Origin: Hymenobacter convexus
GTDB taxonomy: Bacteria; Bacteroidota; Bacteroidia; Cytophagales; Hymenobacteraceae
Direction: 5' to 3'
Assembly (NCBI RefSeq): GCF_030580955.1
Contig: NZ_JAUQON010000001.1
Location: forward strand, 1 to 64,000
DNA length: 64,000 nt
Shown here: positions 45,925 to 54,535 of the stretch, piece by piece
Layout: each line of letters opens with the position of its first letter
How positions within the stretch are numbered: position 1 is the first letter of the stretch
The notes under the pieces: model-generated
What the model was told of the DNA's origin: nothing
Database searches by the model: none
What the model saw: the letters and a program-made list of their open reading frames with translations, nothing else
Position numbers and translations under genes: made by a program

Positions 45925-46875
45925 TCACTTCCGGCCCGTCTTTTTGGACGCCTGCACCTGCTCATACGCCACGCGCTGCAATGCTACAGCCTGAGCGGGC
46001 GAAATGCCCAGCGCGGCGGCGGCCTGCTCGGCGGCGCCCAGCTTGCGCGGGTCCTTGCCGGTGAGCTCGGCGAAGAGCACGCAGGCATTGAGGTAGGCTC
46101 CCCACTGGCTGGGGTGGCGGCCGTCGGGCGCCCAGAGGTTCATTTTGCTAGCATCGGGGGCGTAGGGGTTGGGCATGGCCGCGCCGCTTCGGATGGCGCG
46201 CAGCCAGGCATCGCCGGCCGGGGCCACGCCCGCGATGCGGCCGTCGCGCCGGGCCAGGCCGTAGTAGGCTGCGTGCAGGTCGTGGGTCATCGAGTCGAGG
46301 GGCTGGCCGGCGTAGGTGGCGCCCGGCGTGTAGGTGATGTTGGCGTTGGCCCAGGTTTGGTAGAGGTAGACTTTGGCGGCTGGGTTGGCCTCGTGCACCG
46401 CCTGTTCCAGCTTGGTGCCGTAGGTGACGAACCGCTCGGGCTGGCCACCGTGGCGCGTCGGCAGCGGCCCGGTGCTGAGGTCGTGCATCACCACCACTTC
46501 CCACTTCGGCTGCCGGATGATGGCTAGTAGGCTGTCGTAATGAAACTGAAACGTCTGGCCGCTGAGAGCTTCAAGGTGTACCTCGTAATTCAGCCCGGCC
46601 TCATCGGTCATCTTCTTGAAAATGCCGGGAATGCCGCCCCAGGGCCCGGGCTCGTTCAGGTACTGGCGGTAGCGCTGCCCGTGGCGGTTGGGCGTGAAGT
46701 TTTCATCCGTAACGTTGGCCGCGTTGTAGTTGAGCACGGGCGGCCGGGCGCCGTGGAAAAAGCTATTGCCTACGAACAGGATAACCGTGGGTTTCTTCGG
46801 TGGCTTGGCGGCTTGAGCAGCGGGAGAGAGTAGGCCGCAAATGAAGAGGACAGCTAGTAAGTTCAGATAGCGCAT
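45925..46875 (-). CDS. SGNH-hydrolase-like secreted protein
   Basis: 316 residues from the ATG at 46875 giving the signal peptide MRYLNLLAVLFICGLLSPAAQA. FVGNSFFHG is a GDS-like block I; WAPDGRHPSQWGAYLNACVLFAEL carries the DxxH pair of block V. These fit an SGNH/GDSL esterase fold, for example a carbohydrate deacetylase, but the family is not one I can name. It is the last gene of the minus-strand locus containing GH5 and three GH30 genes; an inverted repeat separates it from the esterase upstream. The C-terminus is Lys-rich (QASKKTGRK). Confidence 0.7.
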   Translation of the reverse strand: MRYLNLLAVLFICGLLSPAAQAAKPPKKPTVILFVGNSFFHGARPPVLNYNAANVTDENFTPNRHGQRYRQYLNEPGPWGGIPGIFKKMTDEAGLNYEVHLEALSGQTFQFHYDSLLAIIRQPKWEVVVMHDLSTGPLPTRHGGQPERFVTYGTKLEQAVHEANPAAKVYLYQTWANANITYTPGATYAGQPLDSMTHDLHAAYYGLARRDGRIAGVAPAGDAWLRAIRSGAAMPNPYAPDASKMNLWAPDGRHPSQWGAYLNACVLFAELTGKDPRKLGAAEQAAAALGISPAQAVALQRVAYEQVQASKKTGRK

Positions 46876-46892
46876 GAAGCAGTTGGGAAGGA

Positions 46893-47002
46893 TGTAGAGA
46901 CGCAATACTTTGCGTCTCGTCGTTGCTGATGTTGTTATGATTGTGCGGTGTTACGGGGCTCTGGTCGTTCAACGACGAGACGCGAAGTGTCGCGTCTCTA
47001 CA
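46893..47002. repeat. Intergenic inverted repeat, GTCGTTCAAC family (copy 2)
   Basis: 33-nt arms (46893-46925 and 46970-47002) pair with four mismatches; each arm itself contains a small palindrome (GACGCGAAGTGTCGCGTC type). It fills the gap between the esterase stop (47007) and the SGNH start. Confidence 0.85.
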
Positions 47003-47006
47003 CCGT

Positions 47007-48074
47007 TCAATTAAAATCCAGGTGCTTGTCAAAAAACGGCAGCACGTGCTGGAACATCCGCCCGTCGTGGCCCATGATGCGGCTGCCGTGCGTGCCCTCG
47101 TACTCTTCGGCCGTGTGGCGAATGCCGAACGACGCCAGCCATTGGCTGAACGTACGGCAGGTGGGCGGAATGTGGCGCACCTCGTCCTGCGCGCCCCAAT
47201 CAAATACAAGAGCCCGTAACTGCCGCAGCGCCGCCGTATGTGTGGGCAGCAAATAGGTAGGCGTGCCTGCCACCCAGCGCGCCAGCGCGGCATCGCGCCG
47301 GGCCAGACTGTCGGCACCCAATGAGCCGGGCAGGTCGGCCCCGAACAGCGGTGCCTTCGGATTGGGCGAAAAGGCGCGCGACACCGCCACCGTGGACAGC
47401 ACCGGGTGGCTGCGCAGGGCCTCGGCGGCATTCGTGGCGCGCAGGGCCTGCGGCAGGCCCGGGCCCGGCAGGTAGCTGGGGTGCGGCCCCACCAGCGCCG
47501 GGCTCAGCGCGTAGGCCGCCGCCCAGTTGCCGGGGTACTGCAGGGCCAGGCGCAGTGTGCCGCCGCCGCCCATGGAATGGCCGGCCAGCCCGCGGCTGCC
47601 GGGCCGGGCCAGCGTCCGGAACTGCTTGTCAATGAAGGTAATCAGCTCGCGGGCGGTGAAATCACCCCACGGCCCGTTGGTGGCGGAGTTCACGTACCAG
47701 CTGCCGCCGAAACGGGTCTGCTCATTGGGTACCACCATGATGAAGGGACGGATTTTGCCTTCGGCAATGGCCTGGTCGAGCAGCGGCTTCATGCCGTCTT
47801 TGTTGAAAATCAGGCTATCGTTCCAGGTGAAGCCGTGCAGGTAGTAGAGCACCGGGTAGCGCCGGGCGGGGTTGGCGTCGTAGCCGGCGGGCAAATACAC
47901 ACTCACGCGGCGGCGTGGGTTTTCGCCGCCGGGGTTGCCGCGCAGCAGCTTCGAGTCGAGGTAGGTGACGACCACGCGGCCAGCCGGCGGGCTGGTTTGG
48001 GCTTTGAGGCCGGGGCTGCTGAGTAGCACTAGCAGCAGGAGTAGCAGGGTTTTCAGGCTTGCATTGGGCTTCAT
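47007..48074 (-). CDS. Secreted alpha/beta-hydrolase, esterase D / CE1-like
   Basis: 355 residues from the ATG at 48074; signal peptide MKPNASLKTLLLLLLVLLSSPGLKAQ. Esterase features: VSVYLPAGYDANPARRYPVLYYLHGF, nucleophile S167 in GLAGHSMGGGGTLRLAL, a late TAEEYEGTHGSRIMGHD containing the likely catalytic His. This family includes feruloyl and acetyl esterases and other carbohydrate esterases. With the GH5/GH30 neighbours it may remove acyl groups from a glucan or attached polymer. Substrate not known. Confidence 0.85.
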   Translation of the reverse strand: MKPNASLKTLLLLLLVLLSSPGLKAQTSPPAGRVVVTYLDSKLLRGNPGGENPRRRVSVYLPAGYDANPARRYPVLYYLHGFTWNDSLIFNKDGMKPLLDQAIAEGKIRPFIMVVPNEQTRFGGSWYVNSATNGPWGDFTARELITFIDKQFRTLARPGSRGLAGHSMGGGGTLRLALQYPGNWAAAYALSPALVGPHPSYLPGPGLPQALRATNAAEALRSHPVLSTVAVSRAFSPNPKAPLFGADLPGSLGADSLARRDAALARWVAGTPTYLLPTHTAALRQLRALVFDWGAQDEVRHIPPTCRTFSQWLASFGIRHTAEEYEGTHGSRIMGHDGRMFQHVLPFFDKHLDFN

Positions 48075-48102
48075 TGTGCGGGCATCGGGATATAAAAGAA
48101 CG

Positions 48103-48249
48103 GTCATGCTGAGCGGAGCCGAAGCATCTCTACCGCTTCGTTGCCCGGGCTTCTCACCAAACCCAGACGGCGAAGCTTTTCAGCAGTCATTCGTTGCAGC
48201 GAATGGATTACTACTGCGGTAGAGATGCTTCGACTGCGCTCAGCATGAC
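48103..48249. repeat. Intergenic inverted repeat, CCGAAGCATCTC family
   Basis: 34-nt arms (48103-48136 and 48216-48249) pair with very few mismatches; core GTCATGCTGAGCG...GAAGCATCTCTACCGC. Copies at 54377 and 56016; relatives at 32381 and 49578. Confidence 0.87.
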
Positions 48250-48263
48250 GTTCTATGTAATTG

Positions 48264-49553
48264 TTATTTCTTCAATTCCGCCTTCAAGGCGGCGATGACG
48301 TCCGGGTTCGGCAGGCAGTTTTGGAACTTGATATTTTCCAGAATTTGGGGCAGCTCGGCGGCGCTTTTCACATCCACGATGTAAGGAGGCTTGATGCGCA
48401 GCAGAGCGGCAATGGGCTTGTCGTTGAAACGCTTATAGGTCCATTGGCACCAGCCGATTCCCACGCTGTTGAGGTTGCGGGCGGCTTCGCCCATCCACTG
48501 GGCCGAGTTTTCGCCGGTTTCGCCCACCCACACGGGCACGTTCTGGGTTTCGCGGAAGCGGAGCAGGTTGGCGATGGCGCCGAGCTGGTTGGCGTCGGGG
48601 TTGGTAGCGTCGAGGGCGTTGCTGAGCGGGTATTTGGGTAGGATGCTGTAGCGGTGCGAGTTATAAACCAGGTTTTCCTGGTGGGTGAAAGTGCGCTTCT
48701 CGATGGCGTTGTAGTTGTTGCCGTAGCCGTTGCCTTCGAGCAGCAGCAAGTGCTGGTCGCCCTCGCCGCGCACCGTGTTGATGAGCCGCTCCAGCATGGC
48801 CTGAATGGGCGGGTTGCCGCCGGGCACGTTGTTGGGCTCGTTCACGAGGTCGTATAGGGCAATGCGGCCGTCGTTTTTGTAGCGGCGCGCCAGCGTGGCC
48901 CACAGCCCGTTCGTCATGTCCTGAAACACGGGCTCCTTCCAGAAATCCAGCGGCTGCAGGGCATCAGCAATGTTGGAATCGGTGCCCTGGGCGCCGGGCG
49001 CGGCGTGCAAATCCAGCACCACGTAGAGCTTGTTGGCTGCGCACCAGGCCAGCGTTTTATCAATGATGCGAATAGCTTCCAGTTGGGCTGGCTTCTGGAA
49101 AAGCTGCCCGGCCTGCTGCCATTGCTTCAGCTTGTCCACGTACTCGGCATACGGCACCGTGCCGCGGATAACACCGTTGCGCACCGCCCGCTGCTGCCTG
49201 GTCAGGAACAAGTCGTAGTGCAGCGGCAGCCGGATGCAGTTGAAGCCCTGCTGCGCAATGAAGTTGATATCAGCCTTCGTAATAAAATTGTCGCGGTAGC
49301 GCTGGTAGAATCTCTCCACCGCCGCGTCGCTCATGCCGGCCTGGTAGAGCACCTTTTTCACCGAGCCCTGGGTGCCGCCGTAGCCGGGCTTCATCATGTA
49401 GCCTTCCTGCAGGAGCCAGCCGCCCAGGTTCATCCCTTGCAGCAGCACCTCGCGGTTCTGGGCGTCCACGATTTTGGGGCCGTCGGCGCGGAGCAGGGGC
49501 GTCTGGGCGAGGCCGGGGAGGACGGTGAGAAGGAGGAGCAGCAGTGTTTTCAT
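48264..49553 (-). CDS. Secreted glycoside hydrolase family 5 enzyme
   Basis: 429 residues with a short signal peptide MKTLLLLLLTVLPGLAQ. GH5 (cellulase superfamily) features: LLQGMNLGGWLLQEGYM, FNCIRLPLHYDLF, VVLDLHAAPGAQGTDSN, acid/base E239 in LVNEPNNV, nucleophile E345 in VWVGETGENSAQW. The NLGGW and DLHAAPG strings resemble exo-beta-1,3-glucanase-type GH5 members. With three GH30 genes upstream in the same direction, action on beta-1,3/1,6-glucan is likely. Substrate is inferred. Confidence 0.88.
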   Translation of the reverse strand: MKTLLLLLLTVLPGLAQTPLLRADGPKIVDAQNREVLLQGMNLGGWLLQEGYMMKPGYGGTQGSVKKVLYQAGMSDAAVERFYQRYRDNFITKADINFIAQQGFNCIRLPLHYDLFLTRQQRAVRNGVIRGTVPYAEYVDKLKQWQQAGQLFQKPAQLEAIRIIDKTLAWCAANKLYVVLDLHAAPGAQGTDSNIADALQPLDFWKEPVFQDMTNGLWATLARRYKNDGRIALYDLVNEPNNVPGGNPPIQAMLERLINTVRGEGDQHLLLLEGNGYGNNYNAIEKRTFTHQENLVYNSHRYSILPKYPLSNALDATNPDANQLGAIANLLRFRETQNVPVWVGETGENSAQWMGEAARNLNSVGIGWCQWTYKRFNDKPIAALLRIKPPYIVDVKSAAELPQILENIKFQNCLPNPDVIAALKAELKK

Positions 49554-49577
49554 GCGGAAAACGAAATCTGTTCGAAC

Positions 49578-49762
49578 GTCATGTCGAGCGCAGTCGAGAC
49601 ATCTCGCGTGCTTCGTTCTGGCGGGCGCCTCACCCCCGGCCCCGGTTCGCTTGAAGCGCGAAGCCTCAGGGAGAGGGGTGCCAGACGTCAGTTTTTCTAG
49701 AACGCACCCCCTCTCCCTGAGGCTTCGCGCTTCAAGCGAACCGGGGCTGGGGGGTGAGGCGC
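49578..49762. repeat. Composite intergenic repeat after the GH30 gene (GGCGCCTCACC family, copy 4)
   Basis: Long arms at 49625-49678 and 49707-49762 pair almost fully (about 54 nt), including GGCGCCTCACC ends and a GGTTCGCTTGAAGCGCGAAG insert not present in the other copies. At 49578-49612 a single CGTCATGTCGAGCGCAGTC arm of another family is joined to it. Confidence 0.82.
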
Positions 49763-49798
49763 TCCGCCTGAACGATACTCAAAAATCAGTTAACCACA

Positions 49799-51295
49799 TC
49801 AGTTAACCACATAAGTAGCAATGGAATGCGCCGGGCTGGTCGTGGCCGCGGCCTGGCCTTTTATCCAGAGCTGAAACTCCTGGGGCTTGTCGCCGCTGTT
49901 CATCACCACCACGGCTAGCTTGCCGTCGGGGTTGCGGTAGGCGGTGGCTTGCAGCCAGTCGCGGTTGGTGGTGCTGGCCACGCGCCTGGCGCCGGGCCGG
50001 ATAAACTTCGAGAAGTGGCCGATGTAGTAGTAGGCGCTGGTGTAAATCAGCTTGCCGGCCTTAGTGTCGCCGATGACGGGGGCGAAGCAGAAGTTGCCCA
50101 CGTGGTTGGGGCCGCCGGTTTCGTCCAGCAGCACGTTCCAGTCGGTCCAGCCCACGGTGCCGGCGTTGAAGTCGCCAATCATCGACTGCCCGTACTTCTC
50201 GCCCAGGCTCCAGTCGTCCACTTTGGCCAGGTCGAATTTCTCCTTGCAGCCCTCGGTGAAAATCAGGTTGGTGTTGGGGAAAGCCTCGTGCACACGGCGC
50301 TCGTTGTCGAACAGCATGCCCGAGCCAGTCCAGGTTTCGTACCAGTGGTAGCCAATGCCCCACACGTACTTGGCGGCTTCGGGGTCATCCAGCACGGTGC
50401 TGGCGCGTTGGAACAGCAGGTCGCGGTTGTGGTCCCAAGCAATGAGCTTTTTGCCGCCCAGCCCGCCCTTGGCCAGCGTGGGCCCGAGGTAACCTTTGAT
50501 GAAATCCCGCTCTTCCTCGCCGGTGAAAATGCACGACTCCCACTTCTGGGTGGCCATGGGCTCGTTCTGCACCGAGAGGCCCCAGATGGGGATGCCCATC
50601 TGCTCATAAGTCTTGATGAACTTCACGTAGTAGTCGGCCCAGGCCTGGCGGTACTGGGGCAGCAGCTTGCCGCCGTGCAGCATCTCGCCGTTGGTTTTCA
50701 TCCAGCCGGGCGGGCTCCAGGGGCTCACAAACAGGGTGAGCTTGCCGCCGGCCGCCGCCATCACCTGCTTGATGAAGGGAATGCGGAACTGCTCGTCGTG
50801 CTTCACGCTGAAGGTTTTCAGCGCCGCGTCCTTGTCGGCCACATACGTGTAGCTACCGCTCGAAAAGTCGGAGCTGTGGATGCTGGTGCGCCCCAGCGTG
50901 TAGCCAATGCCTTTGGTGGGGCTGTAATAAGCCTGCAGAAATTCCTGCTGCTGCGCCTTGGGCAATTTGGCAAAGGTTTCGGCCGAGGCATCGGTCAGCG
51001 CCCCGCCAATGCCCAGCATAGTCTGAAAGGTGTGGCCGGGGTCAACGAACACGCACACCTGCGTCTCCAGCGGCTGCGCAGCCGGCTGAAAACTCAGCGC
51101 CGCGCCGGCCGCCATCCGCTGCGTAGTGCCCTGCGCTGTGGTGAACACCTGCACCTGCTTGCCGGCAGCGGAGTAGGTGGCCGGTTTGGCCGGGGCTGCT
51201 TTGGGCGGAACTTGCTTAGGCGTTTGGGCAGCTACGCCGGCCGCGTGGAGGGCCGTGACCAGCAGCGCCGGCAGGACTTTGAAAGGAGGCATCAT
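49799..51295 (-). CDS. Glycoside hydrolase family 30, secreted (first of three)
   Basis: 498 residues from the ATG at 51295; the frame stays open upstream into the esterase gene, but MMPPFKVLPALLVTALHAAGVAAQ is the signal peptide. GH30: QTMLGIGGALTDASAETFAKL, SPWSPPGWMKTNGEML, acid/base E245 in LSVQNEPMATQKWESC, nucleophile E348 in LIFTEGCKE, GWTDWNVLLDETGGPNHVGNFCFAPVI, and HFSKFIRPGARRV in the C-terminal domain. Members of this branch are beta-glucosidases/glucosylceramidases or endo-beta-1,6-glucanases. It is separated from the carboxylesterase by 35 nt, so both are likely in one transcript. Confidence 0.92.
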   Translation of the reverse strand: MMPPFKVLPALLVTALHAAGVAAQTPKQVPPKAAPAKPATYSAAGKQVQVFTTAQGTTQRMAAGAALSFQPAAQPLETQVCVFVDPGHTFQTMLGIGGALTDASAETFAKLPKAQQQEFLQAYYSPTKGIGYTLGRTSIHSSDFSSGSYTYVADKDAALKTFSVKHDEQFRIPFIKQVMAAAGGKLTLFVSPWSPPGWMKTNGEMLHGGKLLPQYRQAWADYYVKFIKTYEQMGIPIWGLSVQNEPMATQKWESCIFTGEEERDFIKGYLGPTLAKGGLGGKKLIAWDHNRDLLFQRASTVLDDPEAAKYVWGIGYHWYETWTGSGMLFDNERRVHEAFPNTNLIFTEGCKEKFDLAKVDDWSLGEKYGQSMIGDFNAGTVGWTDWNVLLDETGGPNHVGNFCFAPVIGDTKAGKLIYTSAYYYIGHFSKFIRPGARRVASTTNRDWLQATAYRNPDGKLAVVVMNSGDKPQEFQLWIKGQAAATTSPAHSIATYVVN

Positions 51296-51330
51296 AGTGG
51301 GAATTAGCGCAAGCGCTGAAAAAGGAAGGA

Positions 51331-52845
51331 TTACAGATGAAAAGCCTGATTGGGAAAAGCCGCGTCCTCGTAGGGCTTGAACTGCTGGGCGCGGCTTACC
51401 GAATCGAACACCAACGCCTGCGGCCGGGTTGGAACGTAGGCGGGCCATTCCGCGCCGGGGCTGCCGGTGGCAATGAAGCTCACCCAGCGCCGGTGCATCT
51501 GCCGCGCAAGTTCCTGGGCTGATGGTGCCGCGGCGGCCTTCGGCCCCAGTGTGTTCCAGACGAAGCCTAGCTCCTGGGCGTGCACCGGGCCCGCGCCGCC
51601 GGGTACGCGGTAGTCGAAACGGTAGAGCCACACGGCGTGGCCGGCGCGGGCCAGCGTGCCCGCCAGCCGGTACGAAGCCAGCCGGTAGAGGTAGTCGGTA
51701 GTGGTGCGCAGCCAGGCCTGGTCGGTGGGCTGGGTGCGGGCGGCCTGCTGGTAGGCGCGCCACACCGGCGCGCCGTTGGTCCCGAACAGGTTGGTGAGTA
51801 CGTCCGCATTCGGCTGGCGCAGCGTGGGCCAGAAGCCCATAAACAGGCCGGCTTCGTCGCGGTTAGTGCCCACCAGTGCCCGCAGCAGCGGCCGTTTGCG
51901 GGCCAGGTGGGCCAGCGGTTCTTCCGGAATGGTGCGGCCGTCGCGCACCGGCCCGAACAGCTGCAGGCCATTGGGGCCGGCGGTGAGTTGCTGCTGAGCC
52001 CGCAGAATGTCGGCGGTGGGCAGGGTGAGGAACTGCCGGGCCTGGTCGGGGCGCAGGCCGAGGGCGGTCAGCAGGCGGGCGGTAACGGTGGCGGCTGTGG
52101 CGGTGTCGCGCACAGCCTGCGTGCCGCCGCTTTCCAGAATGACCTGCTGGTAAAGCCCATCGGCGGCGGGTGTGGCCAGCACGGCCCCGAGCAGCTTGGC
52201 CCCGGCCGACTCGCCCATTACCGTCACGCGGCCGGGGTCGCCGCCGAAGGCGGCGATGTTGGCGTGCACCCAGCGCAGGGCGGCCACGGCATCGAGCAGG
52301 CCCAGGTTGCCGGCCTGGCGGTATTCGGGGCCCAGCAAATTGCCCAGCTGCAAAAAGCCGAAGCTGCCCAGCCGGTAGTTGATGCTCACGGCTACAAGGC
52401 TGTCGGCCCCGGCGAAATTCTGTCCCGGAAAGTCGTCGCCCGAGCCACCGGTGAAGCTGCCGCCGTGCACCCACACCACCACGGGCTTGGGCCGGGCGGC
52501 CCGCAGCGAGGGCGTCCAGACATTCAGCGTGAGGCAATTTTCGTCGCCAGCCGGCGCGTTGTTGGTGTTCTGCGGGGCATGCGGGCCGAATGCGGTGGCC
52601 GGGCGCACGCCAGACCAAGACCGCAACGGCTGGGGCGGCCGGAAACGGGCGGCGCCCGTTGGCGCCTCGGCGTAGGCCACGCCCCGAAAGGCCAGCCCGC
52701 CACTGGCCTCGCGGGTGCCCTGCAGGCGGCCGGCGACTGTGGATGCTACCGGACCTGGCCCGGGGCCTTGGCCACCCGCCAGCAGCGGAACTCCGCCAGC
52801 CAGGGCGCTAAGCAGAAACCATCGGAAAAAGAAGGGCGCCATCAT
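51331..52845 (-). CDS. Carboxylesterase type B (para-nitrobenzyl-esterase-like)
   Basis: 504 residues, signal peptide about 1-25. Carboxylesterase family features: GLAFRGVAYAEAPTGAARFRPPQPL, ENCLTLNVWTP, oxyanion HGGSFTGGSG, nucleophile S213 in VMGESAGAKL, Glu in TNRDEAGLF, and a late His region VHAQELGFVWNTLG. It hydrolyses ester bonds of small or acylated substrates, secreted or periplasmic. It lies between two GH30 genes (16-nt and 35-nt gaps), so it is part of the glucan operon; de-esterification of a natural substrate or a plant/fungal ester is plausible. Confidence 0.92.
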   Translation of the reverse strand: MMAPFFFRWFLLSALAGGVPLLAGGQGPGPGPVASTVAGRLQGTREASGGLAFRGVAYAEAPTGAARFRPPQPLRSWSGVRPATAFGPHAPQNTNNAPAGDENCLTLNVWTPSLRAARPKPVVVWVHGGSFTGGSGDDFPGQNFAGADSLVAVSINYRLGSFGFLQLGNLLGPEYRQAGNLGLLDAVAALRWVHANIAAFGGDPGRVTVMGESAGAKLLGAVLATPAADGLYQQVILESGGTQAVRDTATAATVTARLLTALGLRPDQARQFLTLPTADILRAQQQLTAGPNGLQLFGPVRDGRTIPEEPLAHLARKRPLLRALVGTNRDEAGLFMGFWPTLRQPNADVLTNLFGTNGAPVWRAYQQAARTQPTDQAWLRTTTDYLYRLASYRLAGTLARAGHAVWLYRFDYRVPGGAGPVHAQELGFVWNTLGPKAAAAPSAQELARQMHRRWVSFIATGSPGAEWPAYVPTRPQALVFDSVSRAQQFKPYEDAAFPNQAFHL

Positions 52846-52861
52846 GGGGCGTAAAATACGG

Positions 52862-54331
52862 CTACCACACGTAAGTAGCCACCGCCCCCACGGGCAGCGT
52901 GGTGTAGGCGGTTTTGCCTTTGTATTGAATGTTGAAAGAAGGGCTGGCGCCGTTGTTCAGCACCACCAGCACGCGCTTGCCGCTGGGCGTTTTGTAGGCC
53001 ACGTTGGGCAGGTTGGCGGGCTGGTTGGTGGCCACGCGCACCGAGCCGGGCCGCACAAACTTGCTGGCGTGCGCCACCGTGTAGTAGGCCACGTTGCGCG
53101 CCACGGTATTGCCCGAAATGGTGAGAGCGCCCAGGCAAGTCGAGCAACCGGTGCCGCTGGTGTGCGGGCCGTAGTTTTGGTCGCTGGCCAGGTTCCACTC
53201 CAGCACGTTGCGGCTCCAGTTGCGCGGCCCCCCAATTTCGAGTTTGAGGAGGTGGTCCGTCAGGTCGCTGGCGAAGCTGTTGGTGCCGGGGGCCTGCGTC
53301 CATTGCTCCGTGAAGTATAGGTTTTTGCCCGGGAAGTTGTCGTGCACGGAACTCAGGGCCCCAATGGTGCCGCCGTAGAGGTGGAAGGCCGAGCCGTCGG
53401 TGAAAGCACTGGCCGCGGGGTCGCTCAGCACGGTGTTCACGAAGGCTAAGCCGGCGGCGTCGGGGTTGTGGTCGTAGGCAATAATCTTGGTGCTCAAGCC
53501 GGCGGCGCGGAAGGCCGGGCCCACGTTATTCTTGATGAAAGCAGCCTGCTCGGCGCCGGTCATTACCATGCTGGGGTTGTTGCCGCCATACAGTGGCTCG
53601 TTTTGCAGCGTCACGGCGTCGATGGGAATGCCCAGGGCCTGCATGCCTTGGATGTATTTCACGAAATATTGGGCATAAGCCGGGTAGTACTGCGGCAGCA
53701 AACTGCCCCCAATCGGGCTGTTGTTTGATTTCATCCACGAGGGCGCCGTCCAGGGTGAGCCCAGGATTTTGATGCTGGGATTGACGGCCAGAATTTCCTT
53801 CAGCACCGGAATGAAGTAAGCCTGCTCCTGCGCCAGGCTGAAGCCCGTCAGGTTTGGGTCGGGCGCGCCCGAGTCGTCATAGGTATACACCTGGCTGCTC
53901 AAATCCGAGGCGCCGATGCTGACGCGCAGGTAGCTCACGCCGATGTAGGTACTGTCCGTGGCAAACAGCTCCCGGATAAGCGCCGCCCGGTTGCCGGCCG
54001 ACATCAAGCTCATCACGTAGGCGCTGCCCCCGGTAAGGGTGTAGCCGAAGCCGTCCATCGTCTGAAAAGTCTGGGTGGTGTCCACCGAAATGGTGGGGTC
54101 GGCGTTGGCCGTGCCGTTGAAGTTCAGCACCGTCCGCTGCCGGGCGAAAAGAGTCGTCTTATCCGGCGTGGTCAGCCACACGGCCACCTGCGAGGGCCCC
54201 GTGGGCGTGGTAGGCGGCGTCACCGGCGGCGTCACGGGCGTATCAGGGCTGTCCTTTTTGCAGCCGCCGAGTAGCAGAAGCAGCGCCAGCAGCAGGCTGG
54301 CCGGGCAAGGGAAACGGGTGGGGAGTCTCAT
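52862..54331 (-). CDS. GH30 lipoprotein (second of three)
   Basis: 489 residues with lipobox LLLLGGCKKD, so it is lipid-anchored, probably on the cell surface; a TP-repeat linker (TPVTPPVTPPTTPTGP) follows. GH30: QTFQTMDGFGYTLTGGSAYVM, LGSPWTAPSWMKSN, acid/base E245 in TLQNEPLYGGNNPS, nucleophile E342 in YFTEQW, C-terminal sandwich ending LPVGAVATYVW. It is close to its neighbour at 54536-55993 over its whole length. The QNEPL...GNNPS style resembles endo-beta-1,6-glucanases (GH30_3). A surface endo-enzyme feeding SusC3/SusD3 is the likely role. Confidence 0.93.
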   Translation of the reverse strand: MRLPTRFPCPASLLLALLLLLGGCKKDSPDTPVTPPVTPPTTPTGPSQVAVWLTTPDKTTLFARQRTVLNFNGTANADPTISVDTTQTFQTMDGFGYTLTGGSAYVMSLMSAGNRAALIRELFATDSTYIGVSYLRVSIGASDLSSQVYTYDDSGAPDPNLTGFSLAQEQAYFIPVLKEILAVNPSIKILGSPWTAPSWMKSNNSPIGGSLLPQYYPAYAQYFVKYIQGMQALGIPIDAVTLQNEPLYGGNNPSMVMTGAEQAAFIKNNVGPAFRAAGLSTKIIAYDHNPDAAGLAFVNTVLSDPAASAFTDGSAFHLYGGTIGALSSVHDNFPGKNLYFTEQWTQAPGTNSFASDLTDHLLKLEIGGPRNWSRNVLEWNLASDQNYGPHTSGTGCSTCLGALTISGNTVARNVAYYTVAHASKFVRPGSVRVATNQPANLPNVAYKTPSGKRVLVVLNNGASPSFNIQYKGKTAYTTLPVGAVATYVW

Positions 54332-54376
54332 TGGGGCGAAAGAGGAGGTGGCGGGAGGAAGAAGAAGTGCAAGTAG

Positions 54377-54507
54377 AACGTCATGCTCATCTGGCGTCCG
54401 CGCAGCCGAAGCATCTCGCGTACCGTCACAAATTCTTTTTCTGGCGATTGAATTACTACCGCACGCGAGATGCTTCGGCTGCGCGGACGCCAGATGAGCA
54501 TGACGTT
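54377..54507. repeat. Perfect 45-bp inverted repeat, CCGAAGCATCTC family
   Basis: Arms 54377-54421 and 54463-54507 are exact inverted copies over 45 bp with a 41-base loop. The longest perfect palindrome in the window. It lies between the two most similar GH30 genes and differs from its relatives by an inserted CATCTGGCGTCCGCG segment. Confidence 0.93.
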
Positions 54508-54535
54508 TTATGTTTTGGTGGCAGCCGTTGGCAGA

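Noticed and set aside
51296-51763. Longer start for the GH30 gene at 49799
   Set aside because: The extra 156 residues run through the carboxylesterase gene in another frame; MMPPFKVLP starts a clear signal peptide.
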